Source: an uncultured bacterium (lineage in GTDB: Bacteria > Patescibacteriota > Gracilibacteria > Absconditabacterales > Absconditicoccaceae). From it: DNA of 12,149 nt. The notes beneath the pieces are model-generated. The model worked only from the letters and a program-made list of their open reading frames with translations, was not told the DNA's origin and made no database searches. Location: the NCBI GenBank assembly GCA_937906635.1, contig CALCYP010000090.1, positions 1-12,149 of the forward strand, written 5' to 3'. Below, in pieces: positions 1-8,932 of the stretch. Position numbers and translations under genes: made by a program. Every line of letters starts with the position of its first letter. Position 1 is the first letter of the stretch.

Positions 1-80
1 AGAAATCCATAGAGATTTATAGAGTGGATTTCTCCTCGTTCCTCCTCGAAATGACACTTTCCTCGTCATTCTGAAGGAGG
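1..80. repeat. REP-like palindromic repeat, cut by window edge
   Basis: An inverted pair (1-8 agaaatcc, 26-33 ggatttct) is followed by a gatttctc...cgaaatgaca segment at 27-56. That segment matches the right arm of the element at 6069-6095, with a different centre. A second related start, gtcattctgaagg, lies at 66-78. The piece sits directly downstream of grpE. It is non-coding, and its outer boundary lies outside the window. Confidence 0.5.
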
Positions 81-87
81 GCCCTTA

Positions 88-732
88 TTACTGAGCAACA
101 ATGACTTTTGAAGTTTTGAGGACTATCTGTTTGTCACTTTTCCTATAAACAAAACCTCTCTCAAATTCCTGGACTATTTTTCATTTTTGCTTTTCATCTG
201 TAGCGGGTACTGCTGAGACTGGCTCGTGTAATGTTGCATCTGGAACTAATCAAACGGCTTCTATCTGGAATACGTTGATTCATTCCAAAGTCTTCAAAAA
301 ATTATTATAAACCAACTGAACTCCATGAGCCAATGGATCGGACTTTTTTTCCTCTGGAATATTGTCCAAAGATTTCCTCAAATCTTCTACAAATGGCAAA
401 AATCTCTTTACACTAGAAAGCAGAGACATCAATTCCAAATCTTGCTCTTTTTCGGTTGTCTGTCTCTGGTATCTGTCAAAATCTAATTTCAAATTTACAT
501 AATCTCTCTGTGCCCTTGTTGCTATTTCAGTCTGCTCTTGGAGATCTTTTTGGAGCTTTTCTACTTCTTTTTGAATTTTCTCTATTTGGTCCATTGCTCA
601 AATTTCTTGCTCAATTTCTGAAAAATCTTGATCATCTAAAGATTGTTTGTTGTCATCTTTTTTTTGATTATCATCTCATTTTTGAGCTGCTTGTTGTTGT
701 GCTTGTTTTAATTTTTCATCCAAATCAGTCAT
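88..732 (-). CDS. grpE: GrpE nucleotide exchange factor (co-chaperone of DnaK)
   Basis: Reads as 214 aa with five TGA codons taken as Gly (at 676, 598, 280, 250 and 181) and ends at TAA. GrpE releases ADP from the Hsp70 chaperone DnaK in the cytoplasm. Residues 1 to about 46 are Gln/Asp-rich and probably disordered. A long coiled coil follows (EKIQKEVEKLQKDLQ). Then come the family's helical segment (VKRFLPFVEDLRKSLDNI) and the C-terminal beta domain, with ATLHEPV in place of the usual NLHEAV and the ending VLKTSKVIVAQ. The length is normal for GrpE. Under the standard code only a 104-aa fragment survives, ending before the beta domain. The ATG at 732 is the only upstream Met that gives the acidic N-terminal tail; no Shine-Dalgarno precedes it. 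dnaK or dnaJ, if adjacent, would lie beyond position 1. Confidence 0.9.
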
Positions 733-765
733 AGTTCGTAATTAATAATTTAAATTGGTGGACAA

Positions 766-870
766 CCCCTCCGCCACTCAGCAGAGCTGAGCAAGCTTCG
801 TGGCCCTCCTCCCCTATCAGGTAGGAAATTTCTCCCCTGTTAGGGGGAGTGCCCGGAGGGCGAGGGGGTT
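766..870. repeat. GC-rich compound palindrome between the peptidase gene and grpE
   Basis: In an otherwise AT-rich contig this block contains ctcagc-aga-gctgag (777-791), ctcccc...gggggag and gccc-gga-gggc, all inside an imperfect outer pair (aacccctccgcc with ggcgagggggtt). Positions 774-803 match 4262-4291 with two mismatches in 30 bases. It lies just downstream of the peptidase stop and may terminate or protect that transcript. No gene is visible in it. Confidence 0.65.
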
Positions 871-886
871 GCTTAGCGAGTAGAAA

Positions 887-1672
887 TTACTTAAAACTTT
901 CTTCATTACTCTTTACCCACTCTCCAAAAGACATATCTTTTTCATGCAATTCTGTAGCAAATGGGACTCAAACATACCTCCAATGTCGAATTTCTTTCAT
1001 CTTTCAGTCTATTTTTGGTCCTTTGCTGTATGTATTTATGAAACCATATTTGTACGCATTTTCATTCATCCAATCCAAATATCCAGATGCAAAATGAGTA
1101 TATCAATATTTAGTAGCCACATGGATATCTACTGCCAAACCTAATTGATGCTCACTGGCTCCGATTTTTGCACATCTAATAGTTGAGCATCATTCGTTAA
1201 ATAAGCGAACTTGATCTTGATATGTCCTATATGCACTTGCTACATATATTTTTTCTCAAAATTTTTGAAAAAAATCTTTGGACATCTCAGCAAATGCTAT
1301 AGCTGCAGCTTGTCTTAAATAAGGTCTGGCCGTCTTAATCACGACATATTCTGAATCTATTGCAACTAAATCAGATGGCTCATACTGTTTGTTTTGCAAA
1401 ACATTTTTGTCTGAGACATATTTTTGGAAAGAATAGTCTGACTCAATATCAAAAGTTTTTCCATATTTTTCTTGTGCATCTTGAATATTCGTAATCCATA
1501 ATTCATTTGTCTTGATAGAAAGAAACTCAGAAACAGAATTATTCGTGTATTTGATTGTTTTTGGTGTATCTGCTGAAACGACATTTTGTGCAACGATAAA
1601 AACAAATGCTACAAGTATAAAACACACTAAAAGTATTGATGGAAATATTGATTTTTCTTTGGTTTGTCACAT
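887..1672 (-). CDS. VanY-type D-alanyl-D-alanine carboxypeptidase (peptidase M15B), membrane-anchored
   Basis: Reads as 261 aa with six TGA-Gly codons and a TAA stop. After a short basic start (MGQTKEKS) a hydrophobic segment (about residues 11-32, FILVAFVFIVAQNVVSA) acts as a signal anchor, or as a signal peptide cut after VSA. The catalytic half carries SAYRTYQDQ, then SEHQLGLAVDI. In that second motif S173, H175 and D182 fit the SxHxxGxxxD zinc motif. EIRHWRYVG follows, with E227 and H230 matching the catalytic Glu and third zinc His. Family members remove the terminal D-Ala from peptidoglycan stem peptides outside the membrane. Under the standard code the gene would stop at 1256, before every catalytic residue. 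ATG 1672 was chosen because it is the first Met and gives a complete signal segment. The substrate is inferred from the family. Confidence 0.85.
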
Positions 1673-1680
1673 GTTTTAAT

Positions 1681-1744
1681 TTAGCGGTTAGCTAATGGCT
1701 AATAGCTGATAGCTATAAGCTATAGGCTACTGACTATTAGCTAA
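1681..1744. repeat. TAGCTAAT-type short palindromic repeats
   Basis: Variants of ttagctaat, ggctaatagc and tagctgatagc are packed between ftsK and the peptidase gene. ttagctaat (1688-1696) pairs perfectly with attagctaa (1736-1744), giving a stem around further self-complementary units. The same vocabulary recurs at 8933-9022. Confidence 0.6.
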
Positions 1745-1765
1745 AATTTCGCAAAGCGAAATTTT
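1743..1765 (-). terminator. Hairpin terminator of ftsK
   Basis: A perfect 10-bp stem, aaaatttcgc / gcgaaatttt, with a 3-nt loop overlaps the ftsK TAA codon (1764-1766). The A/T-rich arms could terminate in either direction. The U-run beyond the stem is short, so efficiency is uncertain. Confidence 0.55.
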
Positions 1766-3857
1766 AAATATAAATATCTCTTGGTTTTGCTCATTGCTGA
1801 GGTCAAATAACTCACCTTTCTTCTAACTCATCCATAATCCTTGCAGCTCTTGCAAATCAAACATTCAATTTTCTCTGGAGTAAAGTCGCTGAAGCTTTCC
1901 TTGTCTCAGCTATTACTTGTATAGCTTGTTGAATCAATTCTTCATCGCTTCATCAAGTTCCATTAGTCCCAAAAGATCAATTTGCCGTCTCAACTTTGTC
2001 TTCCAAAGCTTGAATTATTTCTGGATTATAGATGTCATCTTCTGATAATCATTGCATATACTTTTCTTTCAAAGTCTGGACAACTCTCTCAATTTCTCAT
2101 GTCTCTACAAATGGAGATTGAGCTCTAATTGGTCGTTTTGTGGTTGTGTCTATGTAAAGTAGGTCTCATTTTCAAACTAAATCTTCAGCTCATTTTCTAC
2201 CAAGGATTGTCGTTGAGTCTACTTGAGAAACTACTCCGAATGCAATTCTCGTTGGCATATTTGCTTTGATAAGTCATGTAATAACATTTACTGATGGCCT
2301 CTGTGTGGCTACGATAAGATGAATTCAGACTGCACGAGCTTTTTGAGCGATACGAGTGATACAAGTTTCCACATCTTTTTTATTTTTGTGCATCATCATA
2401 TCAGCCAACTCATCGATTACAAACACAATACGGAACATTTTTTCTCAAATTATTTTTTGGTTGTATTCATCGATATTTCTCACTCTTTTTTCTTTCAAAA
2501 GTGAATATCTATGTTCCATCTCATCTACTGCCCAGCGAAGCAATTTCAAAGCTTTGTCTGGGTCTGAGACAATAGGTCATAGCATATATGGCAGTCCTGA
2601 ATACAATTCCAATTCAACTTGCTTTGGATCAACCATCAAAAATTTAAGCTCAGATGGTGTGTTTTGGTACATCAATGATAAGATGAATCAGTTTACTCAA
2701 ACAGATTTTCAGCTTCCAGTCGCTCAAGCTACGAGCAAATGAGGCATAGAATCCAAGGTCTTTACGATGACAGATCAGTCAATTCATTTTCAAAGCGTCA
2801 AATTTGTAGGATCTTTCTCCATTCACTTTTGGAATTCACTTGATCACAAAATATCTTGGAGACGGACCATCTTTGGATCTGGATTTGGGATTTGGATTCA
2901 AACTGTGTCCGTACCAGGGATTGGTGCTACAATTCTCAATGATTTTGATTTCAAAGATAATTTAATATCATTTGCCAATGATTCAATTTTTGAAATTGCC
3001 ACTCAAGCTTCTGGCTTGATTCTGACCTGAACTACTGATGGTCAAAGGTCAAATCATTCAATAGTCACTGGCACATTGAATTCCATCAATTTATCCTGGA
3101 CTGCTTTTGCTTTTTCAACCAAAAATTTCTCATTTATTGAAGAATTCACATCTCCAGTCTTCAAAAGTGAAGTGCTAAATGTAGGCTTATCTCCAGCAAA
3201 ACTGATAATTGGTCTTGGTCTTTTTTCTTGAATTTTTTCTTCTACTTTTCATTTTATCAACTCTTTCAAAAATGATTTGGAATCATTTCTCACACTTGGC
3301 TCTGGATTTTGTACTCCAAAAGGTTTATTTTGATTTAGTTTATCTACAATATCTTTTGTGGATTGTCTTTCCAATTTCAATTGTGGTTGTGTAACTTTTG
3401 GATGTGCTGGAGCTGATTCTCTTTCAACTTTAAAATTAATTTTTGGTAGTCTAAATTTGAAAGTATAAAATACTCGAATTAAACTTCCAACCAACAATAG
3501 TATTACGAATGCTTTTATAGCTGTCGTTTGATTTCCAAACATTGCCTTCAATAACCAAAGGATTGGCCATGAAATAAATCATCAGTATTCTTGATAATTC
3601 TCGACTCCACTATCTAATGCTGGGAAATTTAGCATTGCAGAGACTAATGTCAAAACTACTACAAATTGTCTGAGCAAGACATTCATCAAATATCATTTTA
3701 ACAATATCAGTATTCATACTATCACACACAATCAGAAAAATACAAACAATCAAGTTTCACCAAAAGGTCGTGATGCATATTTTACGAGCAAATCAAAAAT
3801 TGGTGATCATTTTGCTAAATACAGTGAAAAGAAAAACAAAAATCACAATATGATCAT
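1764..3857 (-). CDS. ftsK: FtsK/SpoIIIE DNA translocase
   Basis: About 697 aa from ATG 3857, ending at TAA, with many TGA-Gly codons. The N-terminus has four predicted membrane helices (for example LFVFFGLCVIVGILIL and AFVILLLVGSLIRVFY), followed by a Pro/Gln/Lys-rich linker. The motor begins near residue 220 and contains Walker A GATGSGKS (residues 378-385, positions 2703-2726). The first and last Gly of that motif are TGA and the middle one is GGA. MVDPKQVELELY and Walker B VFVIDELAD (D482) follow. The last 65 residues are the winged-helix gamma domain (LLQRKLNVGFARAARIMDEL), which in known FtsKs reads KOPS. The family pumps chromosome DNA through the division septum. The frame stays open upstream to 3981, and the added stretch (ARRKYKKSKK then LGIF) is basic and would complete the first helix. 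The true start may therefore be a TTG at 3926 or 3962. Confidence 0.92.
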
Positions 3858-4321
3858 AAAAATTCACAATTTTGTTTTATTTAATATTACCGTCTTTTTT
3901 GATTTTTTATATTTTCTCCTAGCCAAAGCAGAAAATTTAGCTAATAAAAATCTTTGTACCAAAAAAACTCTCCAATAGATTTATTTTAGGAATTTTATTT
4001 ATTTTTTCAACCTAAAAAATGCTCAAAAATTCGGATTAAAATCTGTAAAAAAATACACAATTAGTTGTCATAAAAATCATATGCCACTTTAATAAAGTGA
4101 AATCCTAGGTAAAACTGAATTAGGATGTAACTGCACCACAATAAGGAAACTTGGGGAGATTGCGCCCCTACGGGGAGCTGGACCGCGAAGCAGGACTGAG
4201 GGAAATCGCCCCCTTGGGGGAGCTCCCCGATGAAATCGGGGTGAGGGGGTAACCCCCACCACCACTCAGCGTAGCTGAGCAAGCTTCGTGGTCCCCCTCC
4301 CCAATGGGGAGGTATTTTTTA
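3858..4321. other. Non-coding region upstream of ftsK
   Basis: This 464-bp gap separates ftsK from the DUF559 gene. Positions 3858-3980 may be coding for the ftsK N-terminus if a TTG start is used. Positions 3984-4135 are AT-rich, with a small hairpin (cacttt...aaagtg near 4084) and no credible gene. The rest is the GC-rich palindrome block listed separately. A 73-codon frame across 4061-4282 is antisense repeat sequence with no family resemblance. Confidence 0.5.
4140..4312. repeat. GC-rich compound palindrome array
   Basis: Successive hairpins are gcccctacggggagc, ccccc-tt-ggggg, ccccgat-gaa-atcgggg (4225-4241), ctcagc-gta-gctgag (4265-4279) and ctcccc-aat-ggggag, with t-runs after the last. 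The unit 4225-4241 is identical to 5772-5788, and 4262-4291 matches 774-803 at 28 of 30 positions. The GC content contrasts strongly with the AT-rich flanks. This is a mobile-looking non-autonomous repeat; no transposase is nearby. Confidence 0.65.
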
Positions 4322-4690
4322 TTAATTTCATTCTTTTCTTGTCTTTACTTGCCGATTAATATCTTCACAAACTCATTCTAAATTTCATAATACTTGTTCA
4401 TCAGTGTATACAAAAACTTCGAGTCCTAGTGATTTTAAATACTTTATTCTTCTTTCATCGTATTCTTGTTTATAATTATGAGTTTCTCAGTCAATCTCTA
4501 TAACTATTTTTAATTCCTTACAGTAAAAATCAACTATATATGGTCAAATCATTCTTTGTCTCATAAACTTCACTCATGTTTTATTTCATCTCAAAATCAT
4601 ATTTCGAACTAATCATTCAGTTTTTGTTGGACTTTTTCTATTCTCTCTGACATATCAAATATTTTTTCAATTATATGGTATAATACTCAT
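4322..4690 (-). CDS. DUF559 family endonuclease-like protein
   Basis: Reads as 122 aa from ATG 4690 to TAA. Ten of its 11 glycines are TGA, so the standard code shows no ORF here. The sequence follows the DUF559 pattern: an N-terminal IPYN...RENRKSPTKTE, then KFMRQRMIGPYIVDFYCKE, then IVIEIDGETH, RRIKYLKSLGLEVFVYTDEQV and a short basic tail. DUF559 has the Vsr-like PD-(D/E)XK nuclease fold; the Asp of VDFY and the Glu/Asp of IEIDG are the likely metal ligands. The length is normal for a stand-alone member. No methylase or restriction partner lies beside it, so its role (repair, defence or mobile-element remnant) is open. It starts 60 bp after the upstream FtsA-like gene and could share its transcript. 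Confidence 0.85.
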
Positions 4691-4750
4691 AATCAGAAAA
4701 TAATTATAAAACACCTAAAACAAATCGATATATGGGTTATTATAATAAAT

Positions 4751-5722
4751 TTATTCGCGATTCAAGAAAATCAATGTGTCCATATCTTCTGGTTCTCGAG
4801 TCTTATCGAATGTATCAAGTTTATCGGAATGATGAAATGGAACTATATAATTTTCTGAATATTCTCTGTATTTTCTATTGAATACTTCCATAAAATGTCA
4901 GTTTTTCACGATTGGAGAAATGAGAAAAATATCTCCTCAAATGCAATTTTGTTCCTCTAATCGAGAAAAAAATAATGTCGAATAAAATTCCAATGTCTCT
5001 ACGACCAAATTTTCAGCGAGGGCATTTTGCTGAATTTCTTCATAACTTTTGTACCGATACTGAGAAATTCCATTATCTTTGTACATCTGCTTCAATGAAT
5101 TTAGCCCGAGATTTATGACATTTACAGAGTCATAAAAACTATTTTTAATTTTGATAATTTTTGCTCCAGATTCTGTGATATACAATAAGTTGAAATTTTC
5201 TCTTTTCAAATTATTTCTGAGGAACAATGTCGTATGAAAAGATTGCGGCAAAATTTTGATGTTTGAATTATCGTTTATTGATCCGTAAACAGACTTAAAT
5301 TCATTGTATGATTGAGAATCGATATATATGGCGTAAAGCCTGAAAAACAAGGACCCCGATTCTCAAATAATACGAGTTTTTTCTTCTCAATTTACATAAA
5401 TACTGTCTATATATGTCGCCAAAAAATGTCCAGTTGCTCCGTGCTCATGTTCAATTGCATTTAGCTTTTCTTCTGTGATTTCTTGTAAATTTTTGATTGA
5501 AAAATTTTCTACCTTATCCAAAAAAATATCAAATCTAAAAAAAGAAAACCTACTTTCATCGAGCAGAAATACATGTTTCTGTTTTGGGTATTCCAAGGTC
5601 TTGTCCAATATTTTAGAAAAATTATCATGCAAAATGTATTGCTGAATTGTCTCTCATTCTTGTATTCTATACACTCAAAATCTCGGATAAGATTCTGATA
5701 AATATTCGTATCGAATCTGCAT
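4751..5722 (-). CDS. Hypothetical protein, possibly a divergent FtsA/PilM-like actin-fold protein
   Basis: Reads as 323 aa from ATG 5722 to TAA, with TGA-Gly codons splitting it under the standard code. No family is certain. The order of segments recalls FtsA/PilM. HVFLLDESRFSFFRFDI sits where the phosphate-1 strand pair would be. The stretch from ATYIDSIYVNGEEKTRIIG to SLFFRLYAIYID resembles the SHS2 insert (FtsA has a DG...G.RL pattern there). FNLLYITESGAKIIKIKN then NVINLGLNSLKQM sits at phosphate-2, and GGDIFLISPIVKN near the end resembles the adenosine motif. The usual glycine-rich loops (DIGT, DIGGGTT) are degenerate, so ATP binding is doubtful. At 323 aa it is shorter than FtsA (about 400). 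There is no membrane segment and no clear C-terminal amphipathic helix. A location between topA and ftsK is compatible with a cell-division role, but this is inference. Confidence 0.75.
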
Positions 5723-5750
5723 GAATAATTAATAATTAATTCATAGATGT

Positions 5751-5860
5751 CCTCCTTTACTTAAAGGAGGTCCCCGATGAAATCGGGGGGGATTTTTTAA
5801 CCTATTATCATACAAAAATCCCCAGGCCGATAGATTGGCCAGCCCCTTTCGATAAAGGGG
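5751..5860. repeat. GC-rich compound palindrome upstream of the FtsA-like gene
   Basis: Four adjacent hairpins are visible: cctcctt...aaggagg (5751-5770), ccccgat-gaa-atcgggg (5772-5788), ggcc...ggcc (5825-5840) and ccccttt-cgat-aaagggg (5843-5860). ggggattttt (5788-5797) also pairs with aaaaatcccc (5814-5823). It shares its second hairpin exactly with 4225-4241. With the neighbouring topA-tail copy and REP-like element it fills the 390-bp gap 5723-6112. Confidence 0.65.
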
Positions 5861-5898
5861 CACAAGTATTTCGTTAAGTTCAGAATGATAAATATTCT

Positions 5899-5996
5899 TT
5901 ATTTCCCTATTATTTCCAAGCAATCTTCCAATGTCAAATCTGTTGCATCTTTTCATCATTTTGGAATTTTGTAATTTTTCTTTTCATATTTGATAT
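5899..5996 (-). pseudogene. Duplicated topA 3' end fragment
   Basis: Positions 5911-5996 match topA 6125-6210 with three mismatches in 86 bases. In frame the copy reads IKYEKKNYKIPKGG and then DLTLEDCLEIIGK before TAA, against DLTLQDCLEIIKK in topA. Two of its glycines are TGA, as in topA. It lacks the rest of topA. An ATG at 6024 is in frame (MGPYSLLILN...), so a 41-aa peptide is formally possible, but there is no sign that it is made. Confidence 0.75.
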
Positions 5997-6023
5997 TTAG
6001 AATTAATAATGAATAAGGACCCA

Positions 6024-6095
6024 TGTCATTTCGAACCTGAAAGGTGAGAAATCTAATTTATTTATTATAGATTTCTCGCTTCGCTCGAAATGACA
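6024..6095. repeat. REP-like palindrome (GTCATTTCGAG type)
   Basis: The ends tgtcatttcga (from 6024) and cgaaatgaca (to 6095) are inverted repeats, as are gagaaatct (6046-6054) and agatttctc (6069-6077). Each arm encloses a small extra structure: acct-gaa-aggt on the left and cgcttcgctcg on the right. The RNA could therefore fold as a branched stem. It lies between the topA stop and the duplicated topA tail. A diverged relative is at 1-80. Confidence 0.7.
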
Positions 6096-6112
6096 ATTAT
6101 AGTTAAAAATTT

Positions 6113-8395
6113 TTACTTTTTAATTATTTCCAAGCAATCTTGTAATGTCAAATCTGTTGCATCTTTTCATCATTTTGGAATTTTGTAGTTTTTCTTTTCA
6201 TATTTGATATATGGTCAGTACATTCCATTCAAAACCTCGATTTTCTTTCATTCATGTGTAAATTCATGGATGTATTTATTATTTTCATTTTCTATTTTTT
6301 TCTGAATCAATGGGATTGACTGTTCGAGAGTAATTGTATACGGATCAAGTGGTTCATCTCATCATTTTGGGATAGAAACAAATAGATTTTTATATTTTAA
6401 ATATGGTCAAAATCTACCAATTGCTGCGACTACTTTTTCTCATTCATACTCTCAAACTTCTCTTGGAAGTCAAAAGCAATCCAAAGCATCCTCCAATGTG
6501 ATTGTTTCAATTGTCTTTCCCACAGGGATATTTGCGAATTTTTTGTCTTCATCATCAGCTTTTCAGATTTGAATAAGTGGTCAGTACCTTCAAAGTCTAA
6601 CAATTACAGGTTTTCAAGTTTTTGGATCTTCTCACAAAATTCTCTCCCCACTAGCTCTTTCTGCTCATTGAGCTTTGGAAACTTCCGCATGGAAAGGTCC
6701 ATAAAATTTTGAAATCATTGCGACTCGTTTGATATCTCATTCTGCAATTTTATCGAATTCTTCCTCAACTGATGCCGTGAAATTGTAGTCCATGATGTCA
6801 TTAAAATTCTGCATAAGGAAATCCGTGACAGTCCTTCCAGTATCGGTTGGGAATAATTTATTTTTTTCTACTCATGAATTTTGAGTTTTTGTATCTTGTT
6901 TAATTTCTCCGTTCTTCAAAGTAATTTCTGTATACGAAATCTTTTCTCCTGTCCTACTATCCAACTCGACATATCATCTCTTTTGGATTGTAGAAATAGT
7001 TGGAGCATAGGTAGATGGACGACCAATTCACCTCTTTTCAAGCTCTTTTACGAGACTCGCTTCAGTATACCTTGGTGGATGCTTTTTGAATTTCTGAGTA
7101 CTTGTAATTTGCTCCATATCCAAAATCTCTCATTTCTCCAAATTTGGCAAAATATTTGTGGAAAATTCTTCATCGTCATCTGTTCATTCAGAATAAACTT
7201 TGAGAAATCAATCAAATTTTACTACTTCTCACTCTGCAATGAATTTATTTTTGTTGTTTGAAATATCAATTGTTGCTTTGGTTTTTTCTACTACAGCTGG
7301 AGCCATCTGAGATGCGATAGTCCTTTTCCAGATCAAATCATAAAGCTTTTTTTGAGAAGAGTCTTCTCATGCTGTATGAATTTCCAAATGTGCTGGCCTA
7401 ATACATTCGTGTGCCTCTTGTGCTCATGTACTTTTTGTCTTATAATTCGTTGGATGACTGTATTTTTCTCCGTATTCTTTGGTAATTTCAGCTTTGGCAG
7501 CATTTATTGCATCTTGAGAAAGATTTACAGAATCGGTCCTCATGTATGTAATCTTTCCAGCTTCATATAATTTCTGAGCAATTTGCATTGTACGAGAAAC
7601 TGAAAATCACAATTTCCTACTTGCTTCTTGCTGGAGTGTAGAAGTCGTAAATGGTGCTGATGGCGTTTTCTTTCCGGGCTTTGTCTCTATATCTGTGACT
7701 GTAAATTCAGCCGTTTTACAATTCTCTAAAAACGAATTCACATCATCAATTTTCTTAAATTCTTTGTCTAATGTAGCATTGAATCATTTCTTTGATTTTC
7801 CAATGAATGTTCAAACTGTCTTAAAAGATGACGTTGAATCAAATTTTTCTATTTCTCTTTCTCTCTCTACTATCAGACGAACTGCTACAGACTGCACTCT
7901 TCATGCTGACAATCATTTAGCTACTTTCCTCCATAATACTGGAGACAATTCAAATCAAACAAGACGATCCAAAACTCTCCTTGCTTGTTGAGCATCTACA
8001 AGTTTCATGTCTAATGTCCTTGGATTTTCTACAGCATGTTTGATTGCTTTTTCTGTAATTTCATGAAAAACTATCCTAGGCGTCGTGTCTATTGGTAATC
8101 AAAGTTGGTTTGCTACATGCCAACCGATAGCTTCTCATTCACGGTCCTCATCGGTTGCAAGCCATACTTTATCAGATTCCTTTGCTAATTTTTTGAGTTC
8201 TGCTACTACCTTTTTCTTGTCTGGACTGACTTCATAAAGTGGCTTGAAGTCATGCTCGATATCAATTCACATTCATTTAGTTGGCAAATCTACTACATGT
8301 CCAAATGAAGCTTTTACTTCAAAGTCTGCTCAAAGTATTTTTTTTATAGTTTTTGATTTCGCTGGAGACTCGACTATTACTAGGTTTTTTGTCAT
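6113..8395 (-). CDS. topA: DNA topoisomerase I (type IA)
   Basis: Reads as 760 aa from ATG 8395 to TAA, heavily interrupted by TGA-Gly codons. It relaxes negative supercoils by cutting one strand through a phosphotyrosine. The start MTKNLVIVESPAKSKTIKKIL and FGHVVDLP are the Toprim entry. ATDEDREGEAIGWH carries the metal-binding acidic triad, with its DREGE glycine TGA at 8135-8137. KTPSAPFTTSTLQQEASRKL leads to GKITYMRTDS, where Y284 (codon 7544-7546) is the nucleophile. From about residue 585 the C-terminus is three copies of the bacterial TopA C-terminal repeat: GRYGPLIQIG...LEDALDCF, GRFGPYLKY...LEQSIPLI and MYGPYIKYEKKNYK...LQDCLEII. No Cys4 zinc fingers are seen, so this is the repeat-tailed rather than the E. 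coli-type C-terminus. The last repeat is also duplicated outside the gene. No Shine-Dalgarno precedes the start. Confidence 0.95.
6125..6210 (-). repeat. Direct repeat, copy inside topA
   Basis: This is the parent or sister of 5911-5996, in the same orientation and 214 bp apart. It encodes the final topA repeat. The REP-like palindrome lies between the two copies. Confidence 0.8.
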
Positions 8396-8554
8396 GCGTA
8401 TACAAAAAAATTGTAAAGTTTCAAAACTTTTCCATTGTTTGTTTTTATAAATGATGGGACTAATTTCAAGCGAAAGAAATATTTTCAAAAAAATATAGTC
8501 TTTCAGCCAGATTTTTATTTACGAAAAAAATATTTGATAACTTATTCCTAATAA
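8396..8554. other. AT-rich gap between trxA and topA
   Basis: This 159-bp stretch lies downstream of trxA and upstream of topA. It holds an imperfect inverted pair, gaaagaaatatttt with aaaatatagtctttc (about 8471-8505), and a small aaagttt/aaacttt pair near 8417. These may end the trxA transcript. No confident promoter and no reading frame with family resemblance were found. Confidence 0.4.
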
Positions 8555-8902
8555 TTATTCAGCTTTTGCAGCTAATAAATCATCAATTTCTGCCTGATAA
8601 ACTTCTTTTGGATTTACTCAAATAATTGGTTTGATTATGTTTCAAGCTTTAATTACAAATACTGCTGGAATTGATGAAACTTGGAATTTTTGAACTAATT
8701 CTTCGTTTCCTGGTCATTCTACATCAGCTTTTACGATTTTTACATTTTTTCACTCATTGTCGGCTGCCAATTCTTCCATTACAGGTCAAAGCATCCTACA
8801 TGGTCCACACCATTCTGCCCAAAAATCTAAAATTACAACTCAATCAAAATCCATAATTTCTGATTTGAATTGGTCATTTCACTCTAAATGTATTACTCAC
8901 AT
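8555..8902 (-). CDS. trxA: Thioredoxin
   Basis: Reads as 115 aa from ATG 8902 to TAA. Eight of its ten glycines are TGA; the two GGA glycines include the one in the active site. It is a cytoplasmic dithiol reductase. The single thioredoxin fold shows VVILDFWAEWCGPCRMLGPV with C32 and C35 (positions 8798-8809) as the redox pair, VKIVKADVE, and VSSIPAVFVI with the conserved cis-Pro. The length is slightly above the family norm of about 105-110. It lies 112 bp downstream of trxB on the same strand. The two form the standard pair in which TrxB reduces TrxA with NADPH, although a stem-loop repeat sits between them. A downstream client could be a ribonucleotide reductase, not present in this window. 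No Shine-Dalgarno is visible. Confidence 0.96.
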
Positions 8903-8932
8903 GGTTATAAAAATTTATGAAATAAATTTTTT

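Noticed and set aside
2319..3030. Plus-strand ORFs of 60-128 codons opposite ftsK, and similar ones opposite topA and trxB (6881-9909)
   Set aside because: They are antisense shadows of well-supported minus-strand genes, lack family features and arise because the opposing frame has few stops.
4061..4282. Minus-strand ORF of 73 codons between ftsK and the DUF559 gene
   Set aside because: It runs through a GC-rich palindrome array; the translation (GLPPHPDFIGELPQGG) is typical of translated hairpins, not a protein family.
4140..5860. CRISPR array or attachment sites
   Set aside because: The repeated units are palindromic modules of different lengths without regular spacers, and no cas gene or integrase is present.
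5741..5959. Minus-strand ORF of 72 codons
   Set aside because: It reads the topA-tail copy in the wrong frame and then the hairpin array, so it is not a gene.
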